Below, one piece after another: positions 34,318 to 41,209 of a DNA stretch of 42,322 nt. The position numbers and the translations under genes were made by a program. Source of the stretch: Betaproteobacteria bacterium. GTDB lineage: Bacteria; Pseudomonadota; Gammaproteobacteria; Burkholderiales; Usitatibacteraceae. The stretch lies in contig JANYFH010000111.1 in NCBI GenBank assembly GCA_025362705.1, positions 1 to 42,322 on the forward strand. The letters run 5' to 3'. The notes under the pieces are model-generated. The model was not told the origin of the DNA. It was given only the letters and a program-made list of their open reading frames with translations, and searched no databases. Within the stretch, counting starts at the first letter, position 1; every line of letters begins with the position of its first letter.

Positions 34318-34413
34318 TTTCCAGCAAAGGTTGTATTGGACAGCGGGACAACACGGCAGCTAATTACTTAGCGCCAGTTATGCCATCGCCACGTCCAAAC
34401 CTGTTTGCTGAAA
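34318..34413 (-). promoter_or_regulatory. Leader RNA pairing that can mask the trpE ribosome-binding site
   Basis: On the minus-strand RNA, 34413-34393 (within the leader peptide codons) can pair with 34341-34318 (the trpE ribosome site): TTTC/GAAA, AGCAAA/TTTGCT, GGTT/AACC and TGGAC/GTCCA, 19 base pairs interrupted by a one-base bulge, a CA bulge and an ATAC bulge. A competing hairpin spans the leader stop codon (34355-34375, GCTAA/TTAGC and GGC/GCC). No stem followed by a U-tract is present. Confidence 0.55.
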
Positions 34414-34418
34414 GTCAT
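34368..34418 (-). CDS. trpL: trp operon leader peptide, 16 residues with four Trp
   Basis: The frame MTFSKQVWTWRWHNWR starts at the ATG at 34418 and stops at a TAA ending 53 nt before trpE. Four of sixteen codons are TGG (residues 8, 10, 12, 15), a composition that is diagnostic of a Trp-sensing leader in this position. No Shine-Dalgarno is seen before the ATG; TTGTTA-N17-TAACTT inside the gph end could give a nearly leaderless transcript, while most transcription may simply read through from rpe-gph, whose stop is 18 bp upstream. Stalling of a ribosome on the Trp codons would cover the leader arm of the pairing described at 34318-34413. Confidence 0.8.
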   Translation of the reverse strand: MTFSKQVWTWRWHNWR

Positions 34419-34436
34419 GTTGAATTGGGGAAGAAG

Positions 34437-35276
34437 TTAATGCGGAGGCATCACTTTAACAAATTTTAGCGCCGAAGGAATATCGTCGATAAATGCGTCG
34501 CAGTCCAGCCCGCGAAGTTCCTGGCCTTCGTTGTAGCCGTAGGGAACGATAAACACGGGGCAACCTGCCGCGCGCGCCGCTTCGGCGTCGTTCACCGAAT
34601 CGCCGATCAGCAGCAACTCGGCGGTGTTGCAGTCAAAAAACTTCGCCGCGTGTTGGAGCGGCAGCGGATGTGGTTTCTTTTCGGGCAGGGAGTCACCGGA
34701 AAGAACGAGTTCGACATAACCGCTGAGGCCCGATTTTTCCAGTAGCGGCAAGGTGAATTTTTCAGCTTTGTTAGTGACACATCCGAGCCGGAATCCTTTG
34801 TCCCGCAACGCATTCAGGCCATCGATCACACCGGGAAAAGGAATCGAGGTGTCGCCAAAACACTTGTCATACTGTCGCTCAAAATTCGCAACAGCGACTT
34901 TCAGCGCAGTGGGGCCAACTTCGCCGACGGCATCTTTGAGCGTCTTCGCAACAAGATTCGCAATACCTTTGCCGACATAAGTTTTAATCAGCGCAGGATC
35001 CAGCGGCACAAAGCCGAGCGCCGCACGCATCATGTTCGCCGCAGTCGCGATGTCGCCCACGGTATCCAGCAATGTGCCATCGAGATCCAACAGCACCGCT
35101 CTGAGCGGAACGGGAAACGCAAATTTGGGCTTCGCGCGCAGCTTGGGTTTCTTGACAACGACATCCCCGTCCGCAGGCACATCGGCCTGAGAGCCAATAT
35201 CCACGCCGCTCTCCATGGCAATGCCGCCGGGAGCCGCGCCAGTGCTGGGGTTTGGCGCATCCAACTCAACGGTCAT
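34437..35276 (-). CDS. gph: Phosphoglycolate phosphatase (HAD superfamily) with N-terminal extension
   Basis: 279 residues, against about 220-255 for typical Gph. HAD motif I is DLDGTLLDT (64-72), motif II lies in the GCVTNKAEK segment, and motif IV includes LLIGDSVNDAEAARAAG. Substrate is 2-phosphoglycolate, a product of DNA repair and of rubisco side activity. The first 57 residues, rich in Pro, Ala, Gly and Lys, are predicted disordered and not part of the HAD fold. The ATG overlaps the rpe stop as ATGA, which supports this start. The order rpe-gph-trpE is common in betaproteobacteria. Confidence 0.93.
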   Translation of the reverse strand: MTVELDAPNPSTGAAPGGIAMESGVDIGSQADVPADGDVVVKKPKLRAKPKFAFPVPLRAVLLDLDGTLLDTVGDIATAANMMRAALGFVPLDPALIKTYVGKGIANLVAKTLKDAVGEVGPTALKVAVANFERQYDKCFGDTSIPFPGVIDGLNALRDKGFRLGCVTNKAEKFTLPLLEKSGLSGYVELVLSGDSLPEKKPHPLPLQHAAKFFDCNTAELLLIGDSVNDAEAARAAGCPVFIVPYGYNEGQELRGLDCDAFIDDIPSALKFVKVMPPH

Positions 35277-35971
35277 ACACGTGCCTTTGCCAATTCGCCG
35301 CGCATTGCGCTGATCGTCGCAAGATAATCGGCTTGCCCAAAAATCGCCGAGCCTGCAACAAATGTGTCGGCACCGGCTCTGGCGATATCGGCAATATTTT
35401 CTGTCTTCACACCACCATCGACTTCAAGCCAGATTTCACGCCCGGATTTTGCAACTTCCGCGGTGATCCGTTTTTTCGCCTCTGCCAATTTCGCCAATGC
35501 TGAAGGTATGAATTTTTGTCCGCCGAATCCGGGGTTAACCGACATGATGAGGATCAGATCCACTTTGTCCATCACGTGATCGAGATAGCTGAGTGGCGTC
35601 GCCGGGTTGAACACAAGTCCCGCTTTACAGCCGTTTTCGCGAATCAGTGCGAGCGTGCGATCAATATGGTCAGACGCCTCGGGGTGAAAACTGATGATAT
35701 CCGCACCCGCCTTTGCAAAGTCAGGCACGATCCGATCCACCGGTTTGACCATCAAATGCACATCAATGGGAATTTTGCTGCCATCCACGCGTTTGCTATG
35801 CGGTCGCACCGCCTCGCAAACCATCGGGCCGATAGTGAGATTCGGTACGAAATGATTGTCCATGACGTCGAAATGAATCAAGTCTGCGCCAGCCGCAATG
35901 ACGGCGCCGACCTCTTCACCCAGTTGGGAAAAATCGGCGGAAAGAATCGAGGGAGCAATACGAAAAGTCAT
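35273..35971 (-). CDS. rpe: Ribulose-phosphate 3-epimerase
   Basis: 232 residues, TIM barrel. Signature pieces: IAPSILSADFSQLGEEV, IHFDVMDNHFVPNLTIGP (catalytic Asp and metal His), PIDVHLMVKPVDRIVPDFAKAGAD in parts, VNPGFGGQKFIPSAL and EVDGGVKTEN with the second catalytic Asp. It interconverts ribulose-5-phosphate and xylulose-5-phosphate. It is the first gene of the unit that runs into gph and trp; a promoter is proposed at 35996-36024. Confidence 0.96.
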   Translation of the reverse strand: MTFRIAPSILSADFSQLGEEVGAVIAAGADLIHFDVMDNHFVPNLTIGPMVCEAVRPHSKRVDGSKIPIDVHLMVKPVDRIVPDFAKAGADIISFHPEASDHIDRTLALIRENGCKAGLVFNPATPLSYLDHVMDKVDLILIMSVNPGFGGQKFIPSALAKLAEAKKRITAEVAKSGREIWLEVDGGVKTENIADIARAGADTFVAGSAIFGQADYLATISAMRGELAKARV

Positions 35972-35995
35972 GAAAACGCTTTCAGGAATGCGTAC

Positions 35996-36024
35996 ATTTT
36001 AGCGTGTTAGCATTGTTTTATGAA
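35996..36024 (-). promoter_or_regulatory. Candidate promoter of the rpe-gph-trp unit
   Basis: Minus strand TTCATA (36019-36024), 17-bp spacer, TAAAAT (35996-36001), with a leader of about 18 nt. The -35 overlaps the start codon of divergent apaG. Confidence 0.5.
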
Positions 36025-36403
36025 TGAGACAAAAAAATACGCAATCGACGTCACCGCGCAGGCGTTTTATCTTCCCGAACAGTCCGATGAAGAGAACGAC
36101 CAGTATGTTTTTGCCTACGCGATTCGTATTTTCAATACCGGCCAGGTATCAGCAAAAGTCGTTAGCCGCCACTGGGTCATCACCGACTCGGACAATCAGG
36201 TACAGGAAGTGCGCGGCATGGGTGTAGTCGGCGAACAGCCGACGATCAAACCCGGCTCATCGTATGAGTACACATCAGGTTCGTCATTGAGCACGATGGT
36301 CGGCACCATGCGCGGCACCTACCAGATGCTTGCGGAAGACGGTACCAGGTTCGACGCAGTGATACCGGAGTTCACACTTTCGGTGCCACGCGTGTTGCAC
36401 TAA
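36020..36403 (+). CDS. apaG: ApaG family protein
   Basis: 127 residues, the standard ApaG length. Features: VTAQAFYLPEQSDEENDQYVF in parts, AYAIRIFNTG, LVSRHW-like VVSRHWVITD, the glycine motif RGMGVVGEQPTIKPG and YTSGSSL. It is a fibronectin-III-like beta sandwich; loss of apaG in enterics affects Co/Mg resistance, with unknown biochemistry. It diverges from rpe with 48 bp between the starts and overlaps the stop of the 45-aa gene by 4 bp tail to tail. Confidence 0.95.
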   Translation: MNETKKYAIDVTAQAFYLPEQSDEENDQYVFAYAIRIFNTGQVSAKVVSRHWVITDSDNQVQEVRGMGVVGEQPTIKPGSSYEYTSGSSLSTMVGTMRGTYQMLAEDGTRFDAVIPEFTLSVPRVLH

Positions 36404-36537
36404 AGCTTGCTTTTTTCGTCGGCATCCTTGCCGCGAACTTCAGGTGGTTTCGGTTTCTTCTTCTTCGGAAACGTCCACCAGACAATAAACACCGCCAGCG
36501 CGAACGCTAGAAATACCTGCGCAAATACCCAGACCAT
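36400..36537 (-). CDS. Small single-pass membrane protein of 45 residues
   Basis: The chain starts MVWVFAQVFLAFALAVFIVW (one membrane helix, 1-22), followed by WTFPKKKKPKPPEVRGKDAD and EKSKL, a charged tail that the positive-inside rule leaves in the cytoplasm. GGAGAA stands 6-7 nt before the ATG. Codon use and amino-acid layout look genuine. Stop overlaps apaG end to end. I do not know the family; short proteins of this shape often modulate a membrane partner, but nothing here tells which. Confidence 0.65.
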   Translation of the reverse strand: MVWVFAQVFLAFALAVFIVWWTFPKKKKPKPPEVRGKDADEKSKL

Positions 36538-36608
36538 CTATTTCTCCAATATTCAACGCTGACTAAAATGCCAAAGCGATTCGGCCAAACGGCACGCGTC
36601 AACGCGAT

Positions 36609-36617
36609 TGATATACT
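36609..36617 (+). promoter_or_regulatory. Extended -10 element before mltA
   Basis: TGATATACT (TG-N-TATACT) ends 9 nt before the mltA ATG at 36627, with ACGGCA as a poor -35 (36589-36594). The transcript would start within a few bases of the ATG, so the message would be almost leaderless or the real start would be the ATG at 36648. Confidence 0.4.
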
Positions 36618-36626
36618 CGCGGCAAC

Positions 36627-38012
36627 ATGAGACCGACGCAAAACTACATGATTGGCCTGATTCGTTCCGCGCACGTGCAATTTCGTATTTTGCACTTTTG
36701 CATTTTGCACTTTCGTATTTTGCATTCTCGCATTTCATTCGCCCTCGCGGGCACTGCCATTCTTGCGAGCTGTGCGAGTGCGCCTCAATACATCCCACCG
36801 CCCGCACCCAAATGTGCGGCCTGCGAGGTCTGTAACGTCTGCACGGCACCAGTGACGGCTGCGCCGGCCATCGCGATACTTGAATCGGTTGCGCCAATAC
36901 CAACGCCACCGGAACCCGTTCGTGGTCGACTCGAACGCGCGCCGTGGGAAGGCCTGCCCAGCTTCAATGCCGATGACCCCACCGATGCGCTCGCCGCGTT
37001 TTTGCAGGGCTGCACGACGCTCGCAGCAAAACCAGAATGGAGCGCGGCGTGTGCTGCGGGCTCTGCCGTCCCACCAAAAGCACGCCCGGAAATAATTCGC
37101 CGATACTTTCGTGAAAATTTTGACCCCTTCAAAGTCGTCAACGCGGACGAATCCGATACTGGATTGGTGACCGGTTACTACGAACCGCTGCTGCACGGCT
37201 CACGCGTGCGTACCGAAACATTCAAATATCCGATCTACGGACAGCCGCAGGATCTGGTGTCGGTCGATTTAAGCGACGTTTATCCGGATCTTAAATTCAA
37301 ACGATTGCGCGGCCGCATCGTCGGCAACAAACTGGTGCCGTATTTTGATCGCAGCGAAATTGAATCCAGCGGCGCGCCACTCAAGGGTCTCGAGCTTGCA
37401 TGGGTGGAAGACGCAGTGGAATTATTTTTCCTGCAGATTCAGGGTTCCGGACAGATTCTGTTGCCCGATGGCACCCGCATGCGCGTAGGCTATGCCGATC
37501 AAAACGGCCATCCGTTTCGATCCCTCGGCGGTGCCTTGATTCGCCGCAGTCAAATCAGGGCCGAGCATGCGTCCATGCAAGGTATCAAGGAATGGGCGCG
37601 TCGCAACCCATCGAAAATCCAGGCCTTCATGAACATCAATCCCAGCTATGTTTTTTTCAAGGAATTACCGGGCGAACAAAGTGGTCCGATCGGCACACTG
37701 GGCGTGCCATTGACCGGCGAGCGAAGCATCGCGGTGGATCAGCGTGTGGTGCCGTTGGGTGTTCCGGTGTTTCTGTCGACAACTTTCCCCAATACGAAAA
37801 CGGCGCTGAACCGTTTGATGGTTGCGCAGGATACGGGCGGCGCAATTAACGGCGCGGTGCGTGCCGATTTCTACTGGGGATTTGGCGACGAAGCCGGTGC
37901 AGTGGCGGGCAAGATGAAACAGCAGGGGCGCATGTGGGTGTTGCTGCCGAAGGGTTATGACCCCAATACGGTCATGCTAACGCAACCGCCTGCGCCGCCC
38001 AAGACACCGTAG
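36627..38012 (+). CDS. mltA: Membrane-bound lytic murein transglycosylase A (lipoprotein)
   Basis: 461 residues. The lipobox LASC (46-49) makes C49 the lipidated residue. The MltA domain follows at about 150-330, with VTGYYEPLLHGSRV and FLQIQGSGQILLPDGT. The 3D domain follows it, ending with VAQDTGGAINGAVRADFYWG; its Asp (QDTGG) is the catalytic acid in E. coli MltA. The enzyme cleaves the glycan strand of murein to 1,6-anhydro ends at the outer membrane. The signal peptide is odd: it is too long and carries a five-residue repeat encoded by the 15-bp repeat at 36681-36740. A Pro-rich linker follows the lipid site. Confidence 0.93.
   Translation: MRPTQNYMIGLIRSAHVQFRILHFCILHFRILHSRISFALAGTAILASCASAPQYIPPPAPKCAACEVCNVCTAPVTAAPAIAILESVAPIPTPPEPVRGRLERAPWEGLPSFNADDPTDALAAFLQGCTTLAAKPEWSAACAAGSAVPPKARPEIIRRYFRENFDPFKVVNADESDTGLVTGYYEPLLHGSRVRTETFKYPIYGQPQDLVSVDLSDVYPDLKFKRLRGRIVGNKLVPYFDRSEIESSGAPLKGLELAWVEDAVELFFLQIQGSGQILLPDGTRMRVGYADQNGHPFRSLGGALIRRSQIRAEHASMQGIKEWARRNPSKIQAFMNINPSYVFFKELPGEQSGPIGTLGVPLTGERSIAVDQRVVPLGVPVFLSTTFPNTKTALNRLMVAQDTGGAINGAVRADFYWGFGDEAGAVAGKMKQQGRMWVLLPKGYDPNTVMLTQPPAPPKTP
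36681..36740 (+). repeat. 15-bp tandem repeat inside the mltA signal sequence
   Basis: Units TTTCGTATTTTGCAC (36681-36695), TTTTGCATTTTGCAC (36696-36710), TTTCGTATTTTGCAT (36711-36725) and a degenerate fourth unit. In frame they encode FRILH, FCILH, FRILH and SRISF. Confidence 0.85.
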
Positions 38013-38020
38013 CGCAATAG

Positions 38021-38035
38021 TCGGGGTTGCCCCGA
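38021..38035. terminator. Short hairpin between convergent mltA and dsbC
   Basis: TCGGGG (38021-38026)/CCCCGA (38030-38035) with a 3-nt loop, in the 25-bp gap between the two stop codons. No T-tract, so termination is only presumed. Confidence 0.35.
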
Positions 38036-38037
38036 AA

Positions 38038-38766
38038 CTATCGTTTCGCTTCAACCGTAGGCATAACCTTCGCCGCCACCAGCTTGGCTTCCATACGGTC
38101 TTTCGCCATCGCGCCGGAGATGCGCTCGCCGTCTTCAAAAAACGTCGTCGGCGTGCCGGTAATATTCAATTTGTGGCCCAATGCGAGCACCTTATCGACA
38201 GGCGTGTCGCAGGTTGCCTTGGCGGTCGGCGCTTTCTCGCGCAACATCTGATCCTGCCAGGCTTTCAGGCGATCCGTCGAGCACCATATCGATTTGGATT
38301 TTTCCATAGAATCCTGCGCAAGAATTGGATAGGTAAAAATGTAGGCTGTGATGTTGTCAGTCGAATTCACATCCTGTTCAAAGCGTTTGCAGTAACCACA
38401 ATTGGGATCTTCAAAAATCGCCATGCGGCGGCTACCGTTGCCACGAACCAGCTTGATCGCCTGATCCAGCGGCAGATCGTTGAAATTGATGGCAGTGAGC
38501 TTTTGCAGGCGCGCTTCGCTTACGTTGGCCCGTGTTTGTGCATCGACCAATGTACCCAGCAACAGGAAGGTTACTTTTTCATCGGTATAAATAATCTCGC
38601 CACCGGCAAAAATTTCAAACAGATTGCCGTAGGGCGTTTTGGTGATGCGCTCGGCCTTCACTTCAGGGTATTTTTTTGCCAACTCCGCCTTGACCGTGTC
38701 GTTTGCAAAAGCAGAAGCGGCAAAGGCGGTTAGCACGATTAGTGCAAGATTTTTGATGAGTTTCAC
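38038..38766 (-). CDS. dsbC: Thiol:disulfide interchange protein DsbC
   Basis: 242 residues from the GTG at 38766 (VKLIKNLALIVLTAFAASAF), chosen for the signal peptide and for CAGGAA about 8 nt upstream; the open frame extends to 38856 through non-coding repeats. The mature protein begins after AFA. An N-terminal dimerisation domain precedes a thioredoxin domain with the CGYC active site (C123, C126), a structural pair C162/C186 and the cis-Pro in TGTPTTFF (P206). It is a periplasmic disulfide isomerase kept reduced by DsbD. Confidence 0.93.
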   Translation of the reverse strand: MKLIKNLALIVLTAFAASAFANDTVKAELAKKYPEVKAERITKTPYGNLFEIFAGGEIIYTDEKVTFLLLGTLVDAQTRANVSEARLQKLTAINFNDLPLDQAIKLVRGNGSRRMAIFEDPNCGYCKRFEQDVNSTDNITAYIFTYPILAQDSMEKSKSIWCSTDRLKAWQDQMLREKAPTAKATCDTPVDKVLALGHKLNITGTPTTFFEDGERISGAMAKDRMEAKLVAAKVMPTVEAKR

Positions 38767-38832
38767 GTGAGTTTTCCTGAAGTAAATGCTGATTCGATGG
38801 GACTTTGAACAGTGGTAGAAGTGTTGGTTCCC

Positions 38833-38856
38833 GATTTGCCACATGATTTGCCACAT
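38833..38856 (+). repeat. Perfect 12-bp tandem duplication upstream of dsbC
   Basis: GATTTGCCACAT occurs twice without a gap (38833-38844, 38845-38856), in the 105-bp gap between the hydroxylase stop and dsbC. Confidence 0.9.
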
Positions 38857-38871
38857 ATACCAGCTGGAATT

Positions 38872-40035
38872 CTAGCCGATTGCGTAGTCGATTAACGCCG
38901 CCTTGGCGTGAGGCAGCCGATTAAGCAACGTCAAACCCTCGTTGCGTATCCATCCAGCAGCTTTGGCATCACTGAGATATAGCGCCCGTAGTTTATCAGT
39001 GACCTCACTTAACCCAAGCGTCGCCTCACACCGTGCGCGCTCATATTTGCGCAACACAGCCACATCGCCTGGAGCGGAAAACTTGGACCGATTGCGTAAT
39101 ATCTCAACCAATGTACGCGCATCGGCAAAGCCCAGATTCACGCCCTGCCCTGCGAGCGGGTGGATCGCATGTGCAGCGTCACCCATCAACGCGAGACCGG
39201 CTTCAACCCAGTGGCGGGCAAGCACGCGTGCAAGCGGAAAGCGGGCGATGGGCGAGGCCAGCGTCAGCTTGCCCAGCGTGTTGTGTCCTGCGGCTTCGAC
39301 TGCTATACAAAACTCATTGTCGGGGATTTCTTTCAACGCCGCCGATTTCGTTCGCAAAACTGACCAGACGATTGATATCTGGTTCTGCGGAAGCGGCAAA
39401 TACGCCAGCACAGATTCATTCGTGAACCATTGCCGCGCAACATCGCCATGCGCAAATTCGCCATTGAAATTAGCGACGATGCCGTCGCTCTCATAATCTT
39501 TAGTTTCAGTAGCGATACCGGCCCAATCGCGAATTTGCGAGCGGCTGCCATCCGCGCCAACGAGTAAATCTGCCTGTAAAACGCTTCCGTCGGCCATTTC
39601 CAATTCGCGACGATCTCCATTCGTACGCATCGCTTTCAGCACCGCACCGCGCACCACGCGAATGCCCTCGACGCGGGAAACTGCCTGCTCCAGCGCAAAC
39701 ATCAATGCGGTATGTTCAACGATGGTCGCAATCGGCTGGCCCTGCGCCAAATCGAGATGGCTTTGGCGGTTCGCATCGTCACCCCACACTTGCATCGCAC
39801 GGACATGTGCCGCGCGTGCGGGATCGGGCGAGGCGCCAAGCCCACGAAGAAAATCGAGTGACGCCGGTGACAGCGCAAAAACGCGGTGATCGAACATCGA
39901 GGGCGATGTAATTGGTGCAGCGGGCGTTGTGCTGCGCTCAACAACGGTGACTTCCACGTTTGCCAGCCGTGAGGCCGCAAGTGCAAATGCCAAACCCACC
40001 GGGCCACCGCCGACAACGACTAAACTCGCGTTCAT
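38872..40035 (-). CDS. UbiH/UbiF/VisC family FAD-dependent hydroxylase (second copy)
   Basis: 387 residues. FAD-binding motif GGGPVG (9-14), the mid-chain LLVGADGSRSQIRDW and the C-terminal LMGDAAHAIHPLAGQGVNLG of the family, all intact. These monooxygenases hydroxylate the ubiquinone ring at C1, C5 or C6. The start codon overlaps the stop of the first hydroxylase gene as ATGA. Since Coq7 covers C6, this protein and its neighbour probably take C5 and C1, but which does which cannot be told from sequence by eye; UbiI/VisC is one option. Confidence 0.88.
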   Translation of the reverse strand: MNASLVVVGGGPVGLAFALAASRLANVEVTVVERSTTPAAPITSPSMFDHRVFALSPASLDFLRGLGASPDPARAAHVRAMQVWGDDANRQSHLDLAQGQPIATIVEHTALMFALEQAVSRVEGIRVVRGAVLKAMRTNGDRRELEMADGSVLQADLLVGADGSRSQIRDWAGIATETKDYESDGIVANFNGEFAHGDVARQWFTNESVLAYLPLPQNQISIVWSVLRTKSAALKEIPDNEFCIAVEAAGHNTLGKLTLASPIARFPLARVLARHWVEAGLALMGDAAHAIHPLAGQGVNLGFADARTLVEILRNRSKFSAPGDVAVLRKYERARCEATLGLSEVTDKLRALYLSDAKAAGWIRNEGLTLLNRLPHAKAALIDYAIG

Positions 40036-41195
40036 TTCAACGCACCAAACAACATGCGTTTAGCCAGCGCACGCCGCGCAAACGGCAGCATGTCCATAGC
40101 CGTCAGCGCCAGCCCGCGCGGCACGCGCATCGCGAGATGGTCGTTCGAAAATGCGCCCACCAGAAAATCGGTAAATCCGACACTGCGTTCCACATCGGTA
40201 TTCCGCGCCAATCCATATTTTTTTAACGCGTCGGAGAAAGCGGCGTCGCCAATTTGTTCGCGTCGCGCATCTGCCAGCAAGCGTGCAAGATCATTCGCAT
40301 CGCGCAGTCCCAGATTGAAACCCTGCCCTGCGACCGGGTGCAAGGCCTGTGCCGCGTTACCGATCACCGCAATATTTCCCGCCACACGCGACGACACGGT
40401 ACGCAAGCGCAACGGATAACTGCGGCGACCAGCAATACGCGCGAAGCGCCCGGCGCGATGGCCAAAATGCTGCTGGAACGCTGCCAGAAATGCGGCGTCA
40501 TCAAGCGCTTTCAGTTCCTCGATACGCGCTGGCGAAGATACCCACACCATCGAATAGTCCTTGGCGCCCCCGTGCGGGAGCAACGCAGCGGGCCCTTCCG
40601 GCGTGAAACGCTCGTACGCGGTACCGCGATGCGGCGTGTCGGTTTCGATATGCCCCAGCAATGCCGCCTGGCTGTAGTCTTTTTCCGCAATAGCAATGGC
40701 GGGGACTTTGCCAAGGTTCGCGCCGCCGTCTGCGAGCACCACCACAGCAGCCTTGCAAACATGCTCGCTACCCACCTGCGTGAAACGAATATCGACGTGG
40801 TCGCCACATTCCACAAACGCCGTGACCGCAGCGCCGCGCTGCACCGTAATGTGCTGTGCTTCAAGTGCTGCATCCAGCGACGTTTGCAAGTCTGCATACG
40901 AGAGCACGTAACCGAGTGCTGGAACGCCGCCGTCCTCGCGGGTGATCAGCGAGCGCCCGAAACCACCTTTTTGCGAAGTGTGAATGGCGTGTATCTCGGT
41001 CGCATGCAAACTTGCACTCCACACATTAGCCGCATCCAGAATATCTCGGCTGCCATGCGAAAGTGCCAACGAGCGCGTCTCACGCGATGGACCCTCACGG
41101 GCCTCCATCAATGAGACGTTCAAGCCTTGGCGTTTAGCAAGGAGTGCAAATGTGGCGCCGACCGGACCAGCGCCGATGACGACGATGTTGTCCAT
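40032..41195 (-). CDS. ubiH: UbiH-type ubiquinone biosynthesis FAD-dependent hydroxylase
   Basis: 387 residues from the ATG at 41195 (MDNIVVIGAGPVGATF), preferred because the Rossmann strand begins immediately; the frame is open 20 codons further into pepP but those residues are not family-like. FAD motif GAGPVG (8-13), VVLADGGANLG and VIGNAAQALHPVAGQGFNLGLRDAN are conserved. It follows pepP by 14 bp, the arrangement of the E. coli pepP-ubiH-ubiI operon. Reaction: hydroxylation of the octaprenyl phenol ring. The symbol rests on synteny. Confidence 0.88.
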   Translation of the reverse strand: MDNIVVIGAGPVGATFALLAKRQGLNVSLMEAREGPSRETRSLALSHGSRDILDAANVWSASLHATEIHAIHTSQKGGFGRSLITREDGGVPALGYVLSYADLQTSLDAALEAQHITVQRGAAVTAFVECGDHVDIRFTQVGSEHVCKAAVVVLADGGANLGKVPAIAIAEKDYSQAALLGHIETDTPHRGTAYERFTPEGPAALLPHGGAKDYSMVWVSSPARIEELKALDDAAFLAAFQQHFGHRAGRFARIAGRRSYPLRLRTVSSRVAGNIAVIGNAAQALHPVAGQGFNLGLRDANDLARLLADARREQIGDAAFSDALKKYGLARNTDVERSVGFTDFLVGAFSNDHLAMRVPRGLALTAMDMLPFARRALAKRMLFGALK

Positions 41196-41209
41196 CAAGT
41201 AGTAACGGA

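Noticed and set aside
34315..34370. Classical Rho-independent attenuator between the trp leader peptide and trpE
   Set aside because: No GC-rich stem followed by a U-tract exists in these 53 nt.
34396..34407. CAAAC-CT-GTTTG palindrome, a good match to the reported PsrA motif
   Set aside because: It lies within the trp leader peptide codons and takes part in the leader RNA pairing; coincidence is more likely than fatty-acid control of trp genes.
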